Below are positions 1 to 8,374 of a DNA stretch of 22,092 bases, one piece after another. The notes below the pieces were generated by a model that searched no databases, was not told the origin of the DNA, and was given only the letters and a program-made list of their open reading frames with translations. Position 1 is the stretch's first letter. Each line of letters starts with the position of its first letter. Origin of the DNA: DATLYH01 sp035575035 (GTDB lineage Bacteria; Planctomycetota; Planctomycetia; Gemmatales; Gemmataceae). The stretch covers positions 1 through 22,092 of the forward strand of contig DATLYH010000103.1 in assembly GCA_035575035.1 (NCBI GenBank), given 5' to 3'. Made by a program: the position numbers and the translations under genes.

Positions 1-442
1 CTTGCCGACAGGGCATAGCGGCCATCGGGAGAAAACGCCACGCTATTGACCCCACCAGTGTGCCCGGTGAAGCGGCGGACTTCCTGCCCCGTGGCCGCCT
101 CCCACAGCCGCAGCGTCTGGTCCGCGCTCCCCGACAGGGCATAGCGGCCATCGGGTGAAAACGCCACGCTATTGACAGGGCCAGTGTGCCCCTCGAAGTG
201 GTGGACTTCCTGCCCCATGGCCACCTCCCACAGCCGCAGCGTCTTGTCCCAGCTTGCCGACAGGGCATAGCGGCCATCGGGAGAAAACGCCACGCTATTG
301 ACCCAATCAGTGTGCCCGGTGAAGCGGCGAACTTCCTTCCCCGTAGCCACCTTCCACAGCCGCAGCGTCTGGTCCCAGCTTCCCGACAGGGCATAGCGGC
401 CATCGGGGGAAAACGCCACGCTCGAGACCCCATCAGTGTGCC
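1..442 (-). repeat. Tandem 126-bp repeats encoding WD40 blades
   Basis: The same sequence (gacagggcatagcggccatc on the plus strand) recurs at 7, 133, 259 and 385, so the period is exactly 126 bp or 42 codons. Copies are nearly identical at DNA level, differing mainly at the residues around GHT-V and SGS/SAS. Such homogeneity suggests recent duplication or gene conversion among the propeller blades. The array continues beyond the window. Confidence 0.9.
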
Positions 443-2108
443 CGGTGAAGCGGCGAACTTCGTCCGGCACCTGCCATGCCCGGCGGATCGCTGCCGAGGC
501 GGCACCGCGATGGTCCACGGCGCGAAACTCCAGCTCGAGTACGCCCGGTTCGACACGGTCAAGACGCACCTGCCCCTGTGGTGCTGCCTGCCAGTTCGCG
601 TCGCCGACGCGGCGATACTCGAAGGTGACGCTGTCGCCGTCCGGGTCCCTGCCCTGCAAGCGGATGGTGAAGGCCTGGCCTGCCACCGGTTCGCCCGGGT
701 CGGTGGTCGCGATAGCCACGCTGGGAGCCTGGTTAATATTCGTCCCGGGCGGTTGGTTGAGCGGTTCAGTGGCAACAACAGGCAGGTGTCTCCCTCGCGA
801 CGGAACCAGCCGCCCAGACAGCCAGTCGCCGAATAAGTACGCAAGTGGAATGGCCGGGATCAGCACTGCAAGCATGAGGATTCCCCGGCGGTTAGGATCG
901 CGAATCGCTGCCTGTAACCAACGCAACCAGCGGGAAGGCACCGTGCTCGGCGAGGAGGGCGGCGGGGCGGATGCTGCTGGAACAGCGGCAGGAGGAACTT
1001 GGGACAACCATGGGGGTATTGGGCCGGTAGCCGGGCGAGTTCCAGGCGAAGGTGCTACGGTCGGAAGAGTCTTAGCGGTTCCTGAACCGACGACGGCCGG
1101 ATTGTTGTTGGCGGGAACTGGGCGGGGCGGAGATGCCAACAAGCGCTCGATTTCCTTTTCGTCGTCGCGGGAAAGCGGGCGCACTTGTCCATTGTTGACC
1201 AAGTCCCTAAGTAAGGGGGTGCGGTTGACCGGACGGCTCGCGCTGAGGAGGAGGTGGCCGACCAGATTGCGGATGTTCGCATCAGTCAGCCCCCAGAGCC
1301 GCTGGAAAAGTCGCGAGTTGCTGGGCGACTCAAAGTCCTTTTCCACGAACAGCAGGTTCTCGTCATTATTGAATTGGTCCCACAAGGCCGGCTCGACGAC
1401 CAGGCAGCGCAGCGCGGTATAAACGACCAGGTGGGAGAAGCGGTCCACTTCTGGACCATAGTAGCCCTGCCGCAGACGTTCCGGATGCTGGTAGTTGGGA
1501 TGTCCCCGCTCTGCCGACCTGGTCTGAGCGAGTGCGGGGACGTACATGCCATCATAGTCGATGAGCTTCAGCACTGTTCCGGGTTTGGTACCTGGGACCA
1601 AGAGCACGTTGCCATGCTGCAAGTCGCCGTGCCCAATCTGCTTGGCGCGCAAGTCTTCCGCTAGCCGGAGCCAAAGTTGGGCCAGGGCGAGTAGCTTGTC
1701 CTGTTTATGCAGCCATGCACGAACGAAGCCGTTGAGCGAATCGCCCTTGACCCACTGCATTTTGAGGATCGGATAGAAGCGGCCCTTGACTCGGATGCCC
1801 TCCTCCAAGAACTGGAACTGCACCATGAAAGGGAGGCCAGCGCGCTGCACATGGTCGCTGATGGCGCGGTAGCGATCCCGCAAGCCAGGCACTTCCCGGG
1901 TGAAACACTTGACTGCCCACTGCTGCCCGTTCGGAGAGGAGACCTGATAAACGGCAGCGAAGTTCCCGGTGGCGGCCTTAGGCCAACCCCGGGCGTCCAC
2001 GGTGACACGCCCGTCCTTCAGGTCGGAGTCCTTGAAGCATCGCTTGGGGTTCTGGATGGCCTCCTGGTAGGCCAACACGTCTGGCCAGGACATGGTGCCC
2101 AAGGACAT
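1..2108 (-). CDS. Protein kinase-like protein with membrane segment and C-terminal WD40 repeats (partial, runs off left edge)
   Basis: The minus frame is open from ATG 2108 to the window edge, about 702 codons without a stop. Residues 1-300 form a protein-kinase-like domain: glycine-rich stretch GNFAAVYQV near 48-56, Lys67 in WAVKCF, catalytic loop H160-G-D162 with Asn167, and DYDG at 184-187 in place of DFG. A Pro/Ala-rich linker leads to a hydrophobic segment near 409-427. Then come about 90 residues resembling a beta-sandwich (GRDPDGDSVTFEYR) and, from about 553, WD40 repeats of 42 residues (VNSVAFSPDGRYALSGS). The start is supported by GAGG about 9 nt upstream; an in-frame ATG at 2093 is the alternative. 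It lies 30 bp after the PP2C gene and is probably co-transcribed with it and the vWA gene. Inference: it phosphorylates a partner in a TerY-P-like triad, with the WD40 part as an interaction platform on the far side of the membrane. Confidence 0.88.
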   Translation of the reverse strand, partial: MSLGTMSWPDVLAYQEAIQNPKRCFKDSDLKDGRVTVDARGWPKAATGNFAAVYQVSSPNGQQWAVKCFTREVPGLRDRYRAISDHVQRAGLPFMVQFQFLEEGIRVKGRFYPILKMQWVKGDSLNGFVRAWLHKQDKLLALAQLWLRLAEDLRAKQIGHGDLQHGNVLLVPGTKPGTVLKLIDYDGMYVPALAQTRSAERGHPNYQHPERLRQGYYGPEVDRFSHLVVYTALRCLVVEPALWDQFNNDENLLFVEKDFESPSNSRLFQRLWGLTDANIRNLVGHLLLSASRPVNRTPLLRDLVNNGQVRPLSRDDEKEIERLLASPPRPVPANNNPAVVGSGTAKTLPTVAPSPGTRPATGPIPPWLSQVPPAAVPAASAPPPSSPSTVPSRWLRWLQAAIRDPNRRGILMLAVLIPAIPLAYLFGDWLSGRLVPSRGRHLPVVATEPLNQPPGTNINQAPSVAIATTDPGEPVAGQAFTIRLQGRDPDGDSVTFEYRRVGDANWQAAPQGQVRLDRVEPGVLELEFRAVDHRGAASAAIRRAWQVPDEVRRFTGHTDGVSSVAFSPDGRYALSGSWDQTLRLWKVATGKEVRRFTGHTDWVNSVAFSPDGRYALSASWDKTLRLWEVAMGQEVHHFEGHTGPVNSVAFSPDGRYALSGSADQTLRLWEAATGQEVRRFTGHTGGVNSVAFSPDGRYALSA

Positions 2109-2138
2109 GGTGCAGGCCTCGCAAAGTCGCGCCCAAGT

Positions 2139-2879
2139 TTACACTTGCACCACCAGCAAGGTCACGTCGTCGTTCCGCATCTGGCCCTTGTCACGCAAGT
2201 CGCTAATCCAGTCCGCAAAGGCTTTCTCGGCATCCGGTCCGTCCAGGAAGCGGTCAATCGCTTCCCAGGGCTTTCGGTCCGCTTCATATTCGCGCAAGAA
2301 CCAACAGGCCAGAGCATCAGTCATCAAATAGAACCGATCGCCGGGCTTGCAACAACCTCCTCGGACCCGGAGTTTTTCCCGATCAAGCATGTGCTCAGGG
2401 GGGCTGCGCGAACCGACCAGCCAGGGGCTAGTGCCAAATTCCGCCGAACGAGTCAGCGGGAAGGTAGTCCGCAAGTTGCCGGAGCCGAGGTGAAACAGGC
2501 AGCTATCCCCCACGGCCACTGCCCGCCATAGCATCCGCGGGAAACAGAGGCCTGTCCGAATAACCAACCCCAAAAACGCAGCGAACGCCCCTTGTTTCAA
2601 CTTCATCTCGGCATACCAGGGCAAGGGGCGACTGCCTACCTGGTCGAGCCATTGTTGCTGGAGGGGCCGAAGCCAGCTAACCCACCGCCGACGCCGATGC
2701 GCCGGCGCGCGGACAAACTGCTGCACCAGCAACTCGGCCCACTGGCGGGCAAACGAGCTTTCACTGGCTCCGTCGGCAATAGCAAAATAGCCCCGGTCCG
2801 GGTCGGCCGCGCAAGCATCCTCGTACTCATCGGCCGAGGTTCCTGCCTTGGGTAGCCAGAAGACGGCGCTTGCTTTCAT
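2139..2879 (-). CDS. PP2C-like serine/threonine phosphatase of a vWA-phosphatase-kinase triad
   Basis: The 246-residue product has the PP2C layout: acidic residues at 17-22 and the metal-binding pair D36-G37 in FAIADGASES, then VAVGDS at 121-126 (G124-D125), YLMTDA at 184-189, and a C-terminal RNDDVTLLVV at 236-244. These are the positions at which PPM/PP2C enzymes coordinate the two metal ions. It lacks a signal peptide and is probably cytoplasmic. It begins 41 bp after the vWA stop and ends 30 bp before the kinase start; GAAGGTG lies about 10 nt upstream of its ATG. In E. coli the equivalent neighbour is yegK. Inferred role: it removes phosphates placed by the adjacent kinase, perhaps on the vWA partner. 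Middle parts of the domain are shorter and more divergent than in housekeeping PP2C enzymes. Confidence 0.85.
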   Translation of the reverse strand: MKASAVFWLPKAGTSADEYEDACAADPDRGYFAIADGASESSFARQWAELLVQQFVRAPAHRRRRWVSWLRPLQQQWLDQVGSRPLPWYAEMKLKQGAFAAFLGLVIRTGLCFPRMLWRAVAVGDSCLFHLGSGNLRTTFPLTRSAEFGTSPWLVGSRSPPEHMLDREKLRVRGGCCKPGDRFYLMTDALACWFLREYEADRKPWEAIDRFLDGPDAEKAFADWISDLRDKGQMRNDDVTLLVVQV

Positions 2880-2920
2880 GCGTAGGTCACCTTCAGGAAC
2901 GCAAGCCGCCCCCTCAGTCC

Positions 2921-3760
2921 TTAGCGCAGGTTTCTATCCACCCGGGTGCCCACGTCGAGGAACTGGATCACCGAAATAAGGTCGGCGTTGAAAACGAAGC
3001 CGCGCGAGGCCTCGGTCACGTTAAACTTTTTCTCGCGGGCCACTGCCAGAAAGGAGGCCGGCAAAATGCTAGACATGCGAAACAACCGCCGGGCTGATTC
3101 ATCAGGTAGCCCAGCATCGCTGTCCGGGAATTGAATAAGGGCAGCCCTCTGCGAGGAGATGTGGAGATTGAACAGCAGGACGTTGCCATCATTAGTGGCC
3201 AGATCCCGAATCGCTACTGCCGCTGGTTCCGGGTCACCATCGGTCGGTTCGCCGTCCGTAAGATTGAGGACGATCGGCGGAAACGAAGCGCGAAACTGGG
3301 AGATGAAATCGGCGAGGATCCGCTCGGCGAGAGTTAGGGCCGCCACCATCGGGGTGTGCCCATCCGCCCTCGGCTCAAACCAAACAGGAAACTTGATGGT
3401 TTCCTCCACGAGGCCGCCGGCCCCGTCCTCTACCGTGCGGGTGCGATCTTCGACCCGCAGCGGGTTGTTAGCAACCTCGCCTATCGGCACAAGAGTGCGA
3501 CCAGCCAGAGGACCTCCAAAGGCCGGCCCTACTTGATCACCGTAACCAATGACACCGATGTGGAAGTAGTCGCGGATTCCCTCCCCCTTGGCGCAACGCA
3601 GGATCAGTGTCTGAATTAGGCGATTGATGGCATCGGCAACACCGTCGCATTTTTTCTTGCCGGACTCCGCGCCGAAGGGGTCATCCATCGAGCCGGACTG
3701 GTCAATCAAGAAGAGAAAGCAGGTTGGGTTACGGCGGCTGATTTCTGCACTGTACGGCAT
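2921..3760 (-). CDS. TerY-like von Willebrand factor A domain protein
   Basis: The 279-residue product is almost entirely one vWA domain. The MIDAS metal site is complete: D20-x-S22-x-S24 in FLIDQSGSMDD, T136 in DGHTPMVAA, and D169 in LNLTDGEPTDGD. The ATG at 3760 was chosen because GGAGG lies 8 nt upstream and the domain starts right after it; the open frame extends further but into unrelated sequence. It is the first gene of the three-gene minus-strand unit. Known family: TerY/YegL-type vWA proteins sit beside PP2C phosphatases and kinases in the TerY-P triads described for stress-response loci. No tellurium-resistance genes (terB, terC, terD) are visible here, so the substrate or stress is unknown. 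Confidence 0.88.
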   Translation of the reverse strand: MPYSAEISRRNPTCFLFLIDQSGSMDDPFGAESGKKKCDGVADAINRLIQTLILRCAKGEGIRDYFHIGVIGYGDQVGPAFGGPLAGRTLVPIGEVANNPLRVEDRTRTVEDGAGGLVEETIKFPVWFEPRADGHTPMVAALTLAERILADFISQFRASFPPIVLNLTDGEPTDGDPEPAAVAIRDLATNDGNVLLFNLHISSQRAALIQFPDSDAGLPDESARRLFRMSSILPASFLAVAREKKFNVTEASRGFVFNADLISVIQFLDVGTRVDRNLR

Positions 3761-3817
3761 GGTCAATTCCTCCGAAATCGAGTTGCTTCGGGTCCCCTGG
3801 CGGTTTGGTTTGAGCCC

Positions 3818-3846
3818 ATGATACTCTTCCGCCACGGAGGCTACAA
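3818..3846 (-). promoter_or_regulatory. Candidate sigma70-type promoter of the vWA-PP2C-kinase unit
   Basis: On the minus strand TTGTAG (3846-3841) and TATCAT (3823-3818) are separated by exactly 17 bp, and TATCAT lies 57 bp before the vWA ATG. The -35 box overlaps the stop codon of the truncated beta-helix gene. This is pattern matching only. Confidence 0.4.
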
Positions 3847-4137
3847 TGATCCGTACTGCGATATGCCGCCGCGTAGACAGAGAGTGTCGCCCGGCCGCAG
3901 CTGCTTGAGGGCGTGGTCGATGGTCTTCCAAGGGGCCTGCTGCGTCCCCGGGTTTTGGTCGGCCCCTTTGGCCGGATCGACGAAGTAGGTCGGCCCCGGA
4001 CCGAGCGGCCGGTTCGAGGACGTCGGTAGCGGCCGTAGGGGCGGGTGGGAACGATACGCCGGCTGCGCCGACAGTGGATTAACGACGACCGCCAGCAGAA
4101 TAACTGCCAATAGGGTGCAAGTCGGAAGGTATCGCAT
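3841..4137 (-). pseudogene. 5' remnant of a secreted right-handed beta-helix (pectate-lyase-like) protein
   Basis: ATG 4137 opens a 98-codon frame. It begins with a clear signal peptide (MRYLPTCTLLAVILLAVVV, then a PLSAQ cleavage region). A Pro-rich spacer follows, then YFVDPAKGADQNPGTQQAPW with KTIDHALKQLRPGDTLCLRGG. That is the usual opening of secreted parallel beta-helix proteins, which normally run for several hundred residues. Here the frame stops eight residues after LRGG, so the catalytic or ligand-binding coils are absent. A frameshift or deletion near 3860 is likely, because neighbouring frames carry no convincing continuation. The stop codon touches the promoter of the vWA gene. 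It may still be transcribed as a small secreted peptide, but I read it as a decayed gene. Confidence 0.65.
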
Positions 4138-4228
4138 ATCCGGGAGCCTTCGGAAAGATGGTGACATCGGGTTGGTCGGCACAACCGATATTACCCTGTT
4201 ACTGATTCTCGGGCTACTATCACTTGCG

Positions 4229-4261
4229 CCTAATTGTTTCTGGACCAGAATTAGGTTTTTT
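4229..4261 (+). terminator. Possible Rho-independent terminator (weak stem)
   Basis: CCTAATT (4229-4235) pairs with AATTAGG (4249-4255) across a 13-nt loop and is followed by six T residues. The stem is short and AT-rich, and no plus-strand gene ends just before it, so it may be a relic of a lost gene or of the element that brought the recombinase. Confidence 0.3.
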
Positions 4262-4324
4262 CTAGAGAGAGGGCGGCTGGGGCGTACCGGGCCGCCAGCC
4301 TGTCTTGGCCAACCCGTGCCGACA

Positions 4325-4396
4325 CTTGACCCCGCCAAGCAATGGTACACGGTGCGGGAGCTCACAGGACTGCTCGGCGTGACGCCCAAGGCCATC
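4325..4396 (+). pseudogene. Fragment resembling an excisionase-type helix-turn-helix
   Basis: One frame reads QWYTVRELTGLLGVTPKAI, the pattern of MerR/excisionase-like DNA-binding helices (W-T-V-x-E-x-A-x-L-L-G-V-x-x-x-x-I). It has no supported start codon and the frame loses meaning right after. It lies about 95 bp before the recombinase relic and in another frame. It could be a separate excisionase gene remnant or part of the same decayed element. Confidence 0.35.
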
Positions 4397-4490
4397 CCGC
4401 CGCCCTGGTGTTGGAGAGTTTTGATCGGGACGCCGCACTGCCCACGGTCAGCTTGCCTGCCAGCAGCATCCAGAACCGGCAAGGGGCCTG

Positions 4491-4810
4491 TCAACCCTGC
4501 CTCCAGATGTGGCAACGACGCTACGGGAGCACCTGCGAGGGAAGCCGCGGAGCAGGCCGGTCGGGCCAGGGACTTGGAAGCTGAAAGTGGCAGAGACGTT
4601 GCGGAGCAACCTGGAAGCAGCGAGCAATCCCCTACATCAGTGAGGGGACAGACGGTCTCCGGTACACCGACTTCCACAGCCTGCGGCACACGTTCATTGC
4701 GTTGCTGGATCAGGTCGGGGTTAGCCTTAAACAGGCGATGTAGTTAGCGCGGCACAGCGACCCCAAACTGATGATGACCGTTTACGGCCGGGCACAACTG
4801 CATGACCTCG
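4491..4810 (+). pseudogene. Tyrosine recombinase/phage-type integrase, C-terminal relic with frameshift and stop
   Basis: Two frames together give the end of a tyrosine recombinase. The frame from 4491 reads STLPPDVATTLREHL and GPGTWKLKVAETLRSNLEAA before a stop at 4641. The frame from 4624 continues with IPYISEGTDGLRYTDFHSLR followed by HTFIALLDQVGVSLKQAM. A TAG then interrupts at 4741-4743, and LARHSDPKLMMTVYGR follows. HSLRHTF carries the box II Arg and His pair, LARHSD the second His region, and MMTVYGR the nucleophilic Tyr. One frameshift near 4625-4640 plus the in-frame stop make it non-functional. The N-terminal two thirds of an integrase are missing. Its presence between the triad and the fatty-acid genes suggests a former integration site. 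Confidence 0.75.
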
Positions 4811-4912
4811 CCGGGGCCGTGGCGCGCCCGCCGGCAGGACTGCGGTTCTCGACACGAGCTGCGCCTTCGCTCTCGCCGTGAGGATCTTCCCAGGCAAAAG
4901 ACTTGCCGCGCG

Positions 4913-4942
4913 TTGTCTTGGTCCGCCCGGCGGGTCTACAAT
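4913..4942 (+). promoter_or_regulatory. Candidate sigma70-type promoter for the fatty-acid cluster
   Basis: TTGTCT (4913-4918) and TACAAT (4937-4942) are 18 bp apart. They lie about 225 bp before the acyl-CoA ligase start, which would leave a long leader. The rest of the gene-free stretch 4811-5166 shows no open frame of convincing composition and no other clear signal. Confidence 0.42.
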
Positions 4943-5166
4943 GGTAGTAGGAAGAGCGAGAGGCTTCTAATTTCCGACACCGTCTGTTCCCCTTCCTTTG
5001 GGAAAAGGCGTTCCCTGAGAGACGCCCCCGGTTCCCCGACTGGTTTCCCGGTCTCGGCCCACGCCTCCGTTCTTCCGCTGGGCCGTGCCGCGCCGCCCGA
5101 TTGGTTGGGGGGCTATACGCCGACCCGAAACGAAATTGTCCGCCCCTTCGGATCAGAGGAAATGCA

Positions 5167-6897
5167 ATGACTTCTTATCCTGAAAATGCTGCCCGCTCGG
5201 CGTCGGCCCACTGGCAGCAAGTCTGGCCGGAGCTGTTCGACTGCGACCGGGACCTGTCGCTGCCCTATCCACATGTACCGGTCAGCGCCCTGTTGCAAAC
5301 CGCGGCCCGGCGCTTCCCCGACCGTGCTGCCTGCACCCTGTTCGGCCAGCCGACTACCTATGCCGAGCTGGACGACCAAGCCCGCCGGCTCGCCCGGGCG
5401 CTCGCCGAGCTCGGGGCTCGCCCGGGCCGCCACGTCGGCATGTTCCTTCCCAACATTCCGGAATATCTGATCGCCTTGCAAGCTACCTGGCTTACCGGGG
5501 CGACCGTCTTGCAGCTCAGTCCGCTCATGGTCGCTGAGGAGGTAGCCCACTGGTTGGAGGCGGTCGGCTGCCACATCGTGATCACGCTCGACCTGCTGGC
5601 CCCCGTGGTCATGGGCGCCATGGGGCGCGGACCGCTGGAGCACATCATCACCGCGTCGCTGGTGCCGCACATCTCGCTGTGGCGCGGCTGGCTGTACCGA
5701 ATCGAGCACCTGCGCCGCAATGGCTCGCTCCGCCTGCGTGAGGATGCCCACCATCACCGCTTCGACAACCTCCTCCAGACCGGGCCGCTGGAGCAGTCAC
5801 CGCCGGTCGTGCCGGCGGAGGACGTCGCCGTGCTGGCACCGACCGGCGGAACAACCGCCTCCCCCAAGGCGGTGATGCTCACCCACCGCAACCTGGTGGC
5901 CAACGCCTTCCAGCTCCGCCACTGGGTCGGCGGCGAGGATGGCACCGAGAGTACGCTAGGGGTGTTACCGTTGTTCCATGCCTACGGGCTGACCACGACG
6001 GTGCTGACGACCTGGGTGAAGGGGGGGACCGTCCACCTGTTGCCGCGCTTCGAGGCCCGGGCGGCGCTGCGCGTCATGGAGCGCTACCGTACCGAGTTGG
6101 TCGCCGTGGTGCCGCTCATGCTGAACGCCCTCAACCAGGTCCTGCGTCGCCGGCCGCGCGACCTGTCGTACATCCGGGCAGTGGTCTCCGGTGCCTCAGC
6201 GCTCGACCCAGCCGTGCGCGCCGAGTTCGAGACCTATCATCCGCAGCACCTGGTCGAGGGCTACGGGCTGACCGAGGCCAGCCCAGTCACACACGCCAAC
6301 CCGCTCGGCCCGGGCAATCGGCCGGGGACCATCGGCCTGCCGTTGGCCGACACCGAGGCTCGGGTGGTCGATCCGGTGACGGGCGTTGGGGAGGTCCCCG
6401 ATGGCACGGTCGGCGAGTTGGTGGTGCGCGGGCCGCAGGTGATGAAGGGCTACTTCAATAACCCCGAGGCGACGGCTGCGGTGCTGCGCGACGGCTGGCT
6501 GTACACCGGCGACCTGGCCCGGCGCGACGCCGATGGTTACTTCATCCTTGTCGATCGTAAGAAGGACATCATCAAGACGTCGGGCTACCTGGTCTACCCC
6601 GCCGAGGTGGAAGAAGTGCTCGCGATGTTCCCGGGCGTGGCCGAGGCGGCGGTAATCGGTCGGCCCGACGCGGAGCGCGGCGAGGTGGTCACGGCGCTGG
6701 TGGTGGCGCGGGACCAGGCTCGGCTCGACCTGGCGGCGCTGGAGCGCTACTGCCGCGAGCACCTGGGCAAGCACAAGCGGCCGCGACAGATCGAGGTGGT
6801 CGCCGAGTTGCCCAAGAATTTCCTCGGCAAGGTGCTGCGCCGCCGGCTGCGCGAGATGGCCGGCCGCGGTCCGGCTGTCGGTCCTGCCGCCACCTGA
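5167..6897 (+). CDS. Long-chain acyl-CoA ligase (FadD-like AMP-forming enzyme)
   Basis: The 576-residue product is a full-length ANL-superfamily adenylate-forming enzyme that would activate fatty acids to acyl-CoA with ATP. Motifs run in the expected order: P-loop TGGTTASPKAVMLTH near 225-240, EGYGLTEASP near 363-372, and YTGDLARRDADGYFILVDRK with DIIKTSGYLVYPAEVEEVL near 440-485. The C-terminal catalytic lysine lies in PKNFLGKVLRR near 555. TGGTT agrees with FadD, but the following A-S-P-K-A replaces the more usual G-x-x-K-G. The ATG at 5167 has AGAGGAA about 8 nt upstream and fits the family N-terminus; an upstream GTG gives an unconvincing extension. It is the first gene of the cluster with thiolase and FadJ. 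Chain-length preference cannot be read from sequence. Confidence 0.9.
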   Translation: MTSYPENAARSASAHWQQVWPELFDCDRDLSLPYPHVPVSALLQTAARRFPDRAACTLFGQPTTYAELDDQARRLARALAELGARPGRHVGMFLPNIPEYLIALQATWLTGATVLQLSPLMVAEEVAHWLEAVGCHIVITLDLLAPVVMGAMGRGPLEHIITASLVPHISLWRGWLYRIEHLRRNGSLRLREDAHHHRFDNLLQTGPLEQSPPVVPAEDVAVLAPTGGTTASPKAVMLTHRNLVANAFQLRHWVGGEDGTESTLGVLPLFHAYGLTTTVLTTWVKGGTVHLLPRFEARAALRVMERYRTELVAVVPLMLNALNQVLRRRPRDLSYIRAVVSGASALDPAVRAEFETYHPQHLVEGYGLTEASPVTHANPLGPGNRPGTIGLPLADTEARVVDPVTGVGEVPDGTVGELVVRGPQVMKGYFNNPEATAAVLRDGWLYTGDLARRDADGYFILVDRKKDIIKTSGYLVYPAEVEEVLAMFPGVAEAAVIGRPDAERGEVVTALVVARDQARLDLAALERYCREHLGKHKRPRQIEVVAELPKNFLGKVLRRRLREMAGRGPAVGPAAT

Positions 6898-7041
6898 GCC
6901 GCGCCGCCTCTCCTCTCCATACACTGACTGGTGATCCCGGGCCGCAACGGCGCGTCCGGGTGGCTGGGGGACTTCGAAGACTCAGCCCTGGCCGCACCCT
7001 CAGCCGTTTCGACAGAACGGGACCGGATCGCAGGTGCCGCC

Positions 7042-8322
7042 ATGCTTGACATTGCCATCGTCGAGGGAGTCCGCACCCCGTTTGTGAAGGCCTTTGGGCC
7101 GCTGGCCGATATACCGGCCCACGAACTGGGACGGCGCGTGACCAAGGTCGTGCTCGAACGGGCCGACCTTCGCCCGGATCAGGTCGATCAGGTCGTCTTC
7201 GGCAACGTGGCCACCCCGCCCGATGCCGCCAACATTGCCCGTGTCATCGCCCTGCGGGCGGGCATCCCGCTGGACCGCATCGCCCACACGGTCCACCGCA
7301 ATTGCGCATCGGGCATGGAGGCGATCACCACCGCGGCCCAGTTGGTCCAACTCGGCGAGGCGCGGACAGTGGTGGCGGGCGGCGCCGAGTCGATGAGCCA
7401 GGTCCCGCTGCTGTTCAGCCATGAGGCGGCCAGGTTGTTCCTGCAATTGTCCCGCGCCCGGGGCCTGGGGCCGAGGCTGTGGACCCTGCTCCGCTTCCGC
7501 CCACAACATTTCCGACCCGTGTCGGGACTGCGGCTCGGTCTGACTGATCCGGTCTGTGCCCTGACGATGGGCGAGACGGCCGAGGTGCTGGCCGAGGAGT
7601 TCGGCATCTCCCGGGAGGAACAAGACGCCTACGCGCTGGAGAGTCACCGCCGGGCCGCGGCTGCCCAGGAGCGCTACGTGCTGGACGAGGAGATCACGCC
7701 CCTGTTTTTGGAGGAGACCAGCCAGGAGATCAAGGAAGACATCGGCCCGCGGAAGGACCAGAGCCTGCCGGCACTGGCCCGACTGAAGCCGTACTTCAAG
7801 AAGGGAGGCACCGTCACGGTGGGCAATTCCTGCATGGTGACCGACGGTGCCGCCGCCGTGGTGGTGATGCCGGGCGAGGCGGCCCGGGCGGAAGGACGGA
7901 TCCCGCTCGGTTATTTGCGGGCCTATGCCTACGCCGGCTGCGACCCGCGCCGCATGGGGCTGGGACCGGCCTTTGCCACTAGCAAGCTGCTAAAGCGCAC
8001 CGGGCTGGGCCTGAAGGACTTTGACCTGATCGAGCTGAACGAGGCCTTTGCCGCCCAGGTGATCGCCAACGAGCGGGCCTTTGCTTCGGACCATTTCGCG
8101 CAGCAGGAGCTGGGCCGGCCGTCGGCCCTGGGCGTGCTCGACCGGGGGCGGCTCAATGTTAACGGCGGGGCGATCGCGCTGGGCCATCCGATCAGCGCCA
8201 CCGGCACTCGGCTGGTGATCACACTGTTGAAGGAGCTGCGGCGGCGCGGGTTGAAGCGCGGCCTGGCGACGCTGTGCGTCGGCGGCGGGCAGGGCGCGGC
8301 ACTGCTGCTGGAGACGCCGTGA
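7042..8322 (+). CDS. fadI: Acetyl-CoA C-acyltransferase (FadI-type thiolase)
   Basis: The 426-residue thiolase would cleave 3-ketoacyl-CoA with CoA to acetyl-CoA and a shortened acyl-CoA. The acylated cysteine is C88 in RNCASGMEA. The C-terminal His and Cys are H382 in NGGAIALGHPISATG and C412 in LCVGGGQG. Length and the long insertion after residue 130 (LQLSRARGLGPRLWTLLRF) resemble FadI (about 436 residues) more than short acetoacetyl-CoA thiolases (about 392). The ATG at 7042 matches the family start MLDIAIVEGVRTPF; a GTG at 6931 would add an unconserved leader. It lies 144 bp after the ligase and 52 bp before the FadJ-type gene, its expected partner in the multienzyme complex. Confidence 0.88.
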   Translation: MLDIAIVEGVRTPFVKAFGPLADIPAHELGRRVTKVVLERADLRPDQVDQVVFGNVATPPDAANIARVIALRAGIPLDRIAHTVHRNCASGMEAITTAAQLVQLGEARTVVAGGAESMSQVPLLFSHEAARLFLQLSRARGLGPRLWTLLRFRPQHFRPVSGLRLGLTDPVCALTMGETAEVLAEEFGISREEQDAYALESHRRAAAAQERYVLDEEITPLFLEETSQEIKEDIGPRKDQSLPALARLKPYFKKGGTVTVGNSCMVTDGAAAVVVMPGEAARAEGRIPLGYLRAYAYAGCDPRRMGLGPAFATSKLLKRTGLGLKDFDLIELNEAFAAQVIANERAFASDHFAQQELGRPSALGVLDRGRLNVNGGAIALGHPISATGTRLVITLLKELRRRGLKRGLATLCVGGGQGAALLLETP

Positions 8323-8374
8323 CCGCCGGTTGCCGCTTGCGGCTTAGCGGCGCTCGGTAAGGAAGGGTGCGGCG

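Noticed and set aside
1..442. Possible CRISPR array because of regularly spaced repeats
   Set aside because: The 126-bp period equals 42 codons, the whole unit is conserved rather than spacer-variable, and it translates to WD40 blades.
436..1422. Long plus-strand open frame of 328 codons across the kinase/WD40 gene
   Set aside because: It is antisense to a frame with clear kinase and WD40 motifs; its own translation is low-complexity Arg/Ser-rich with no domain.
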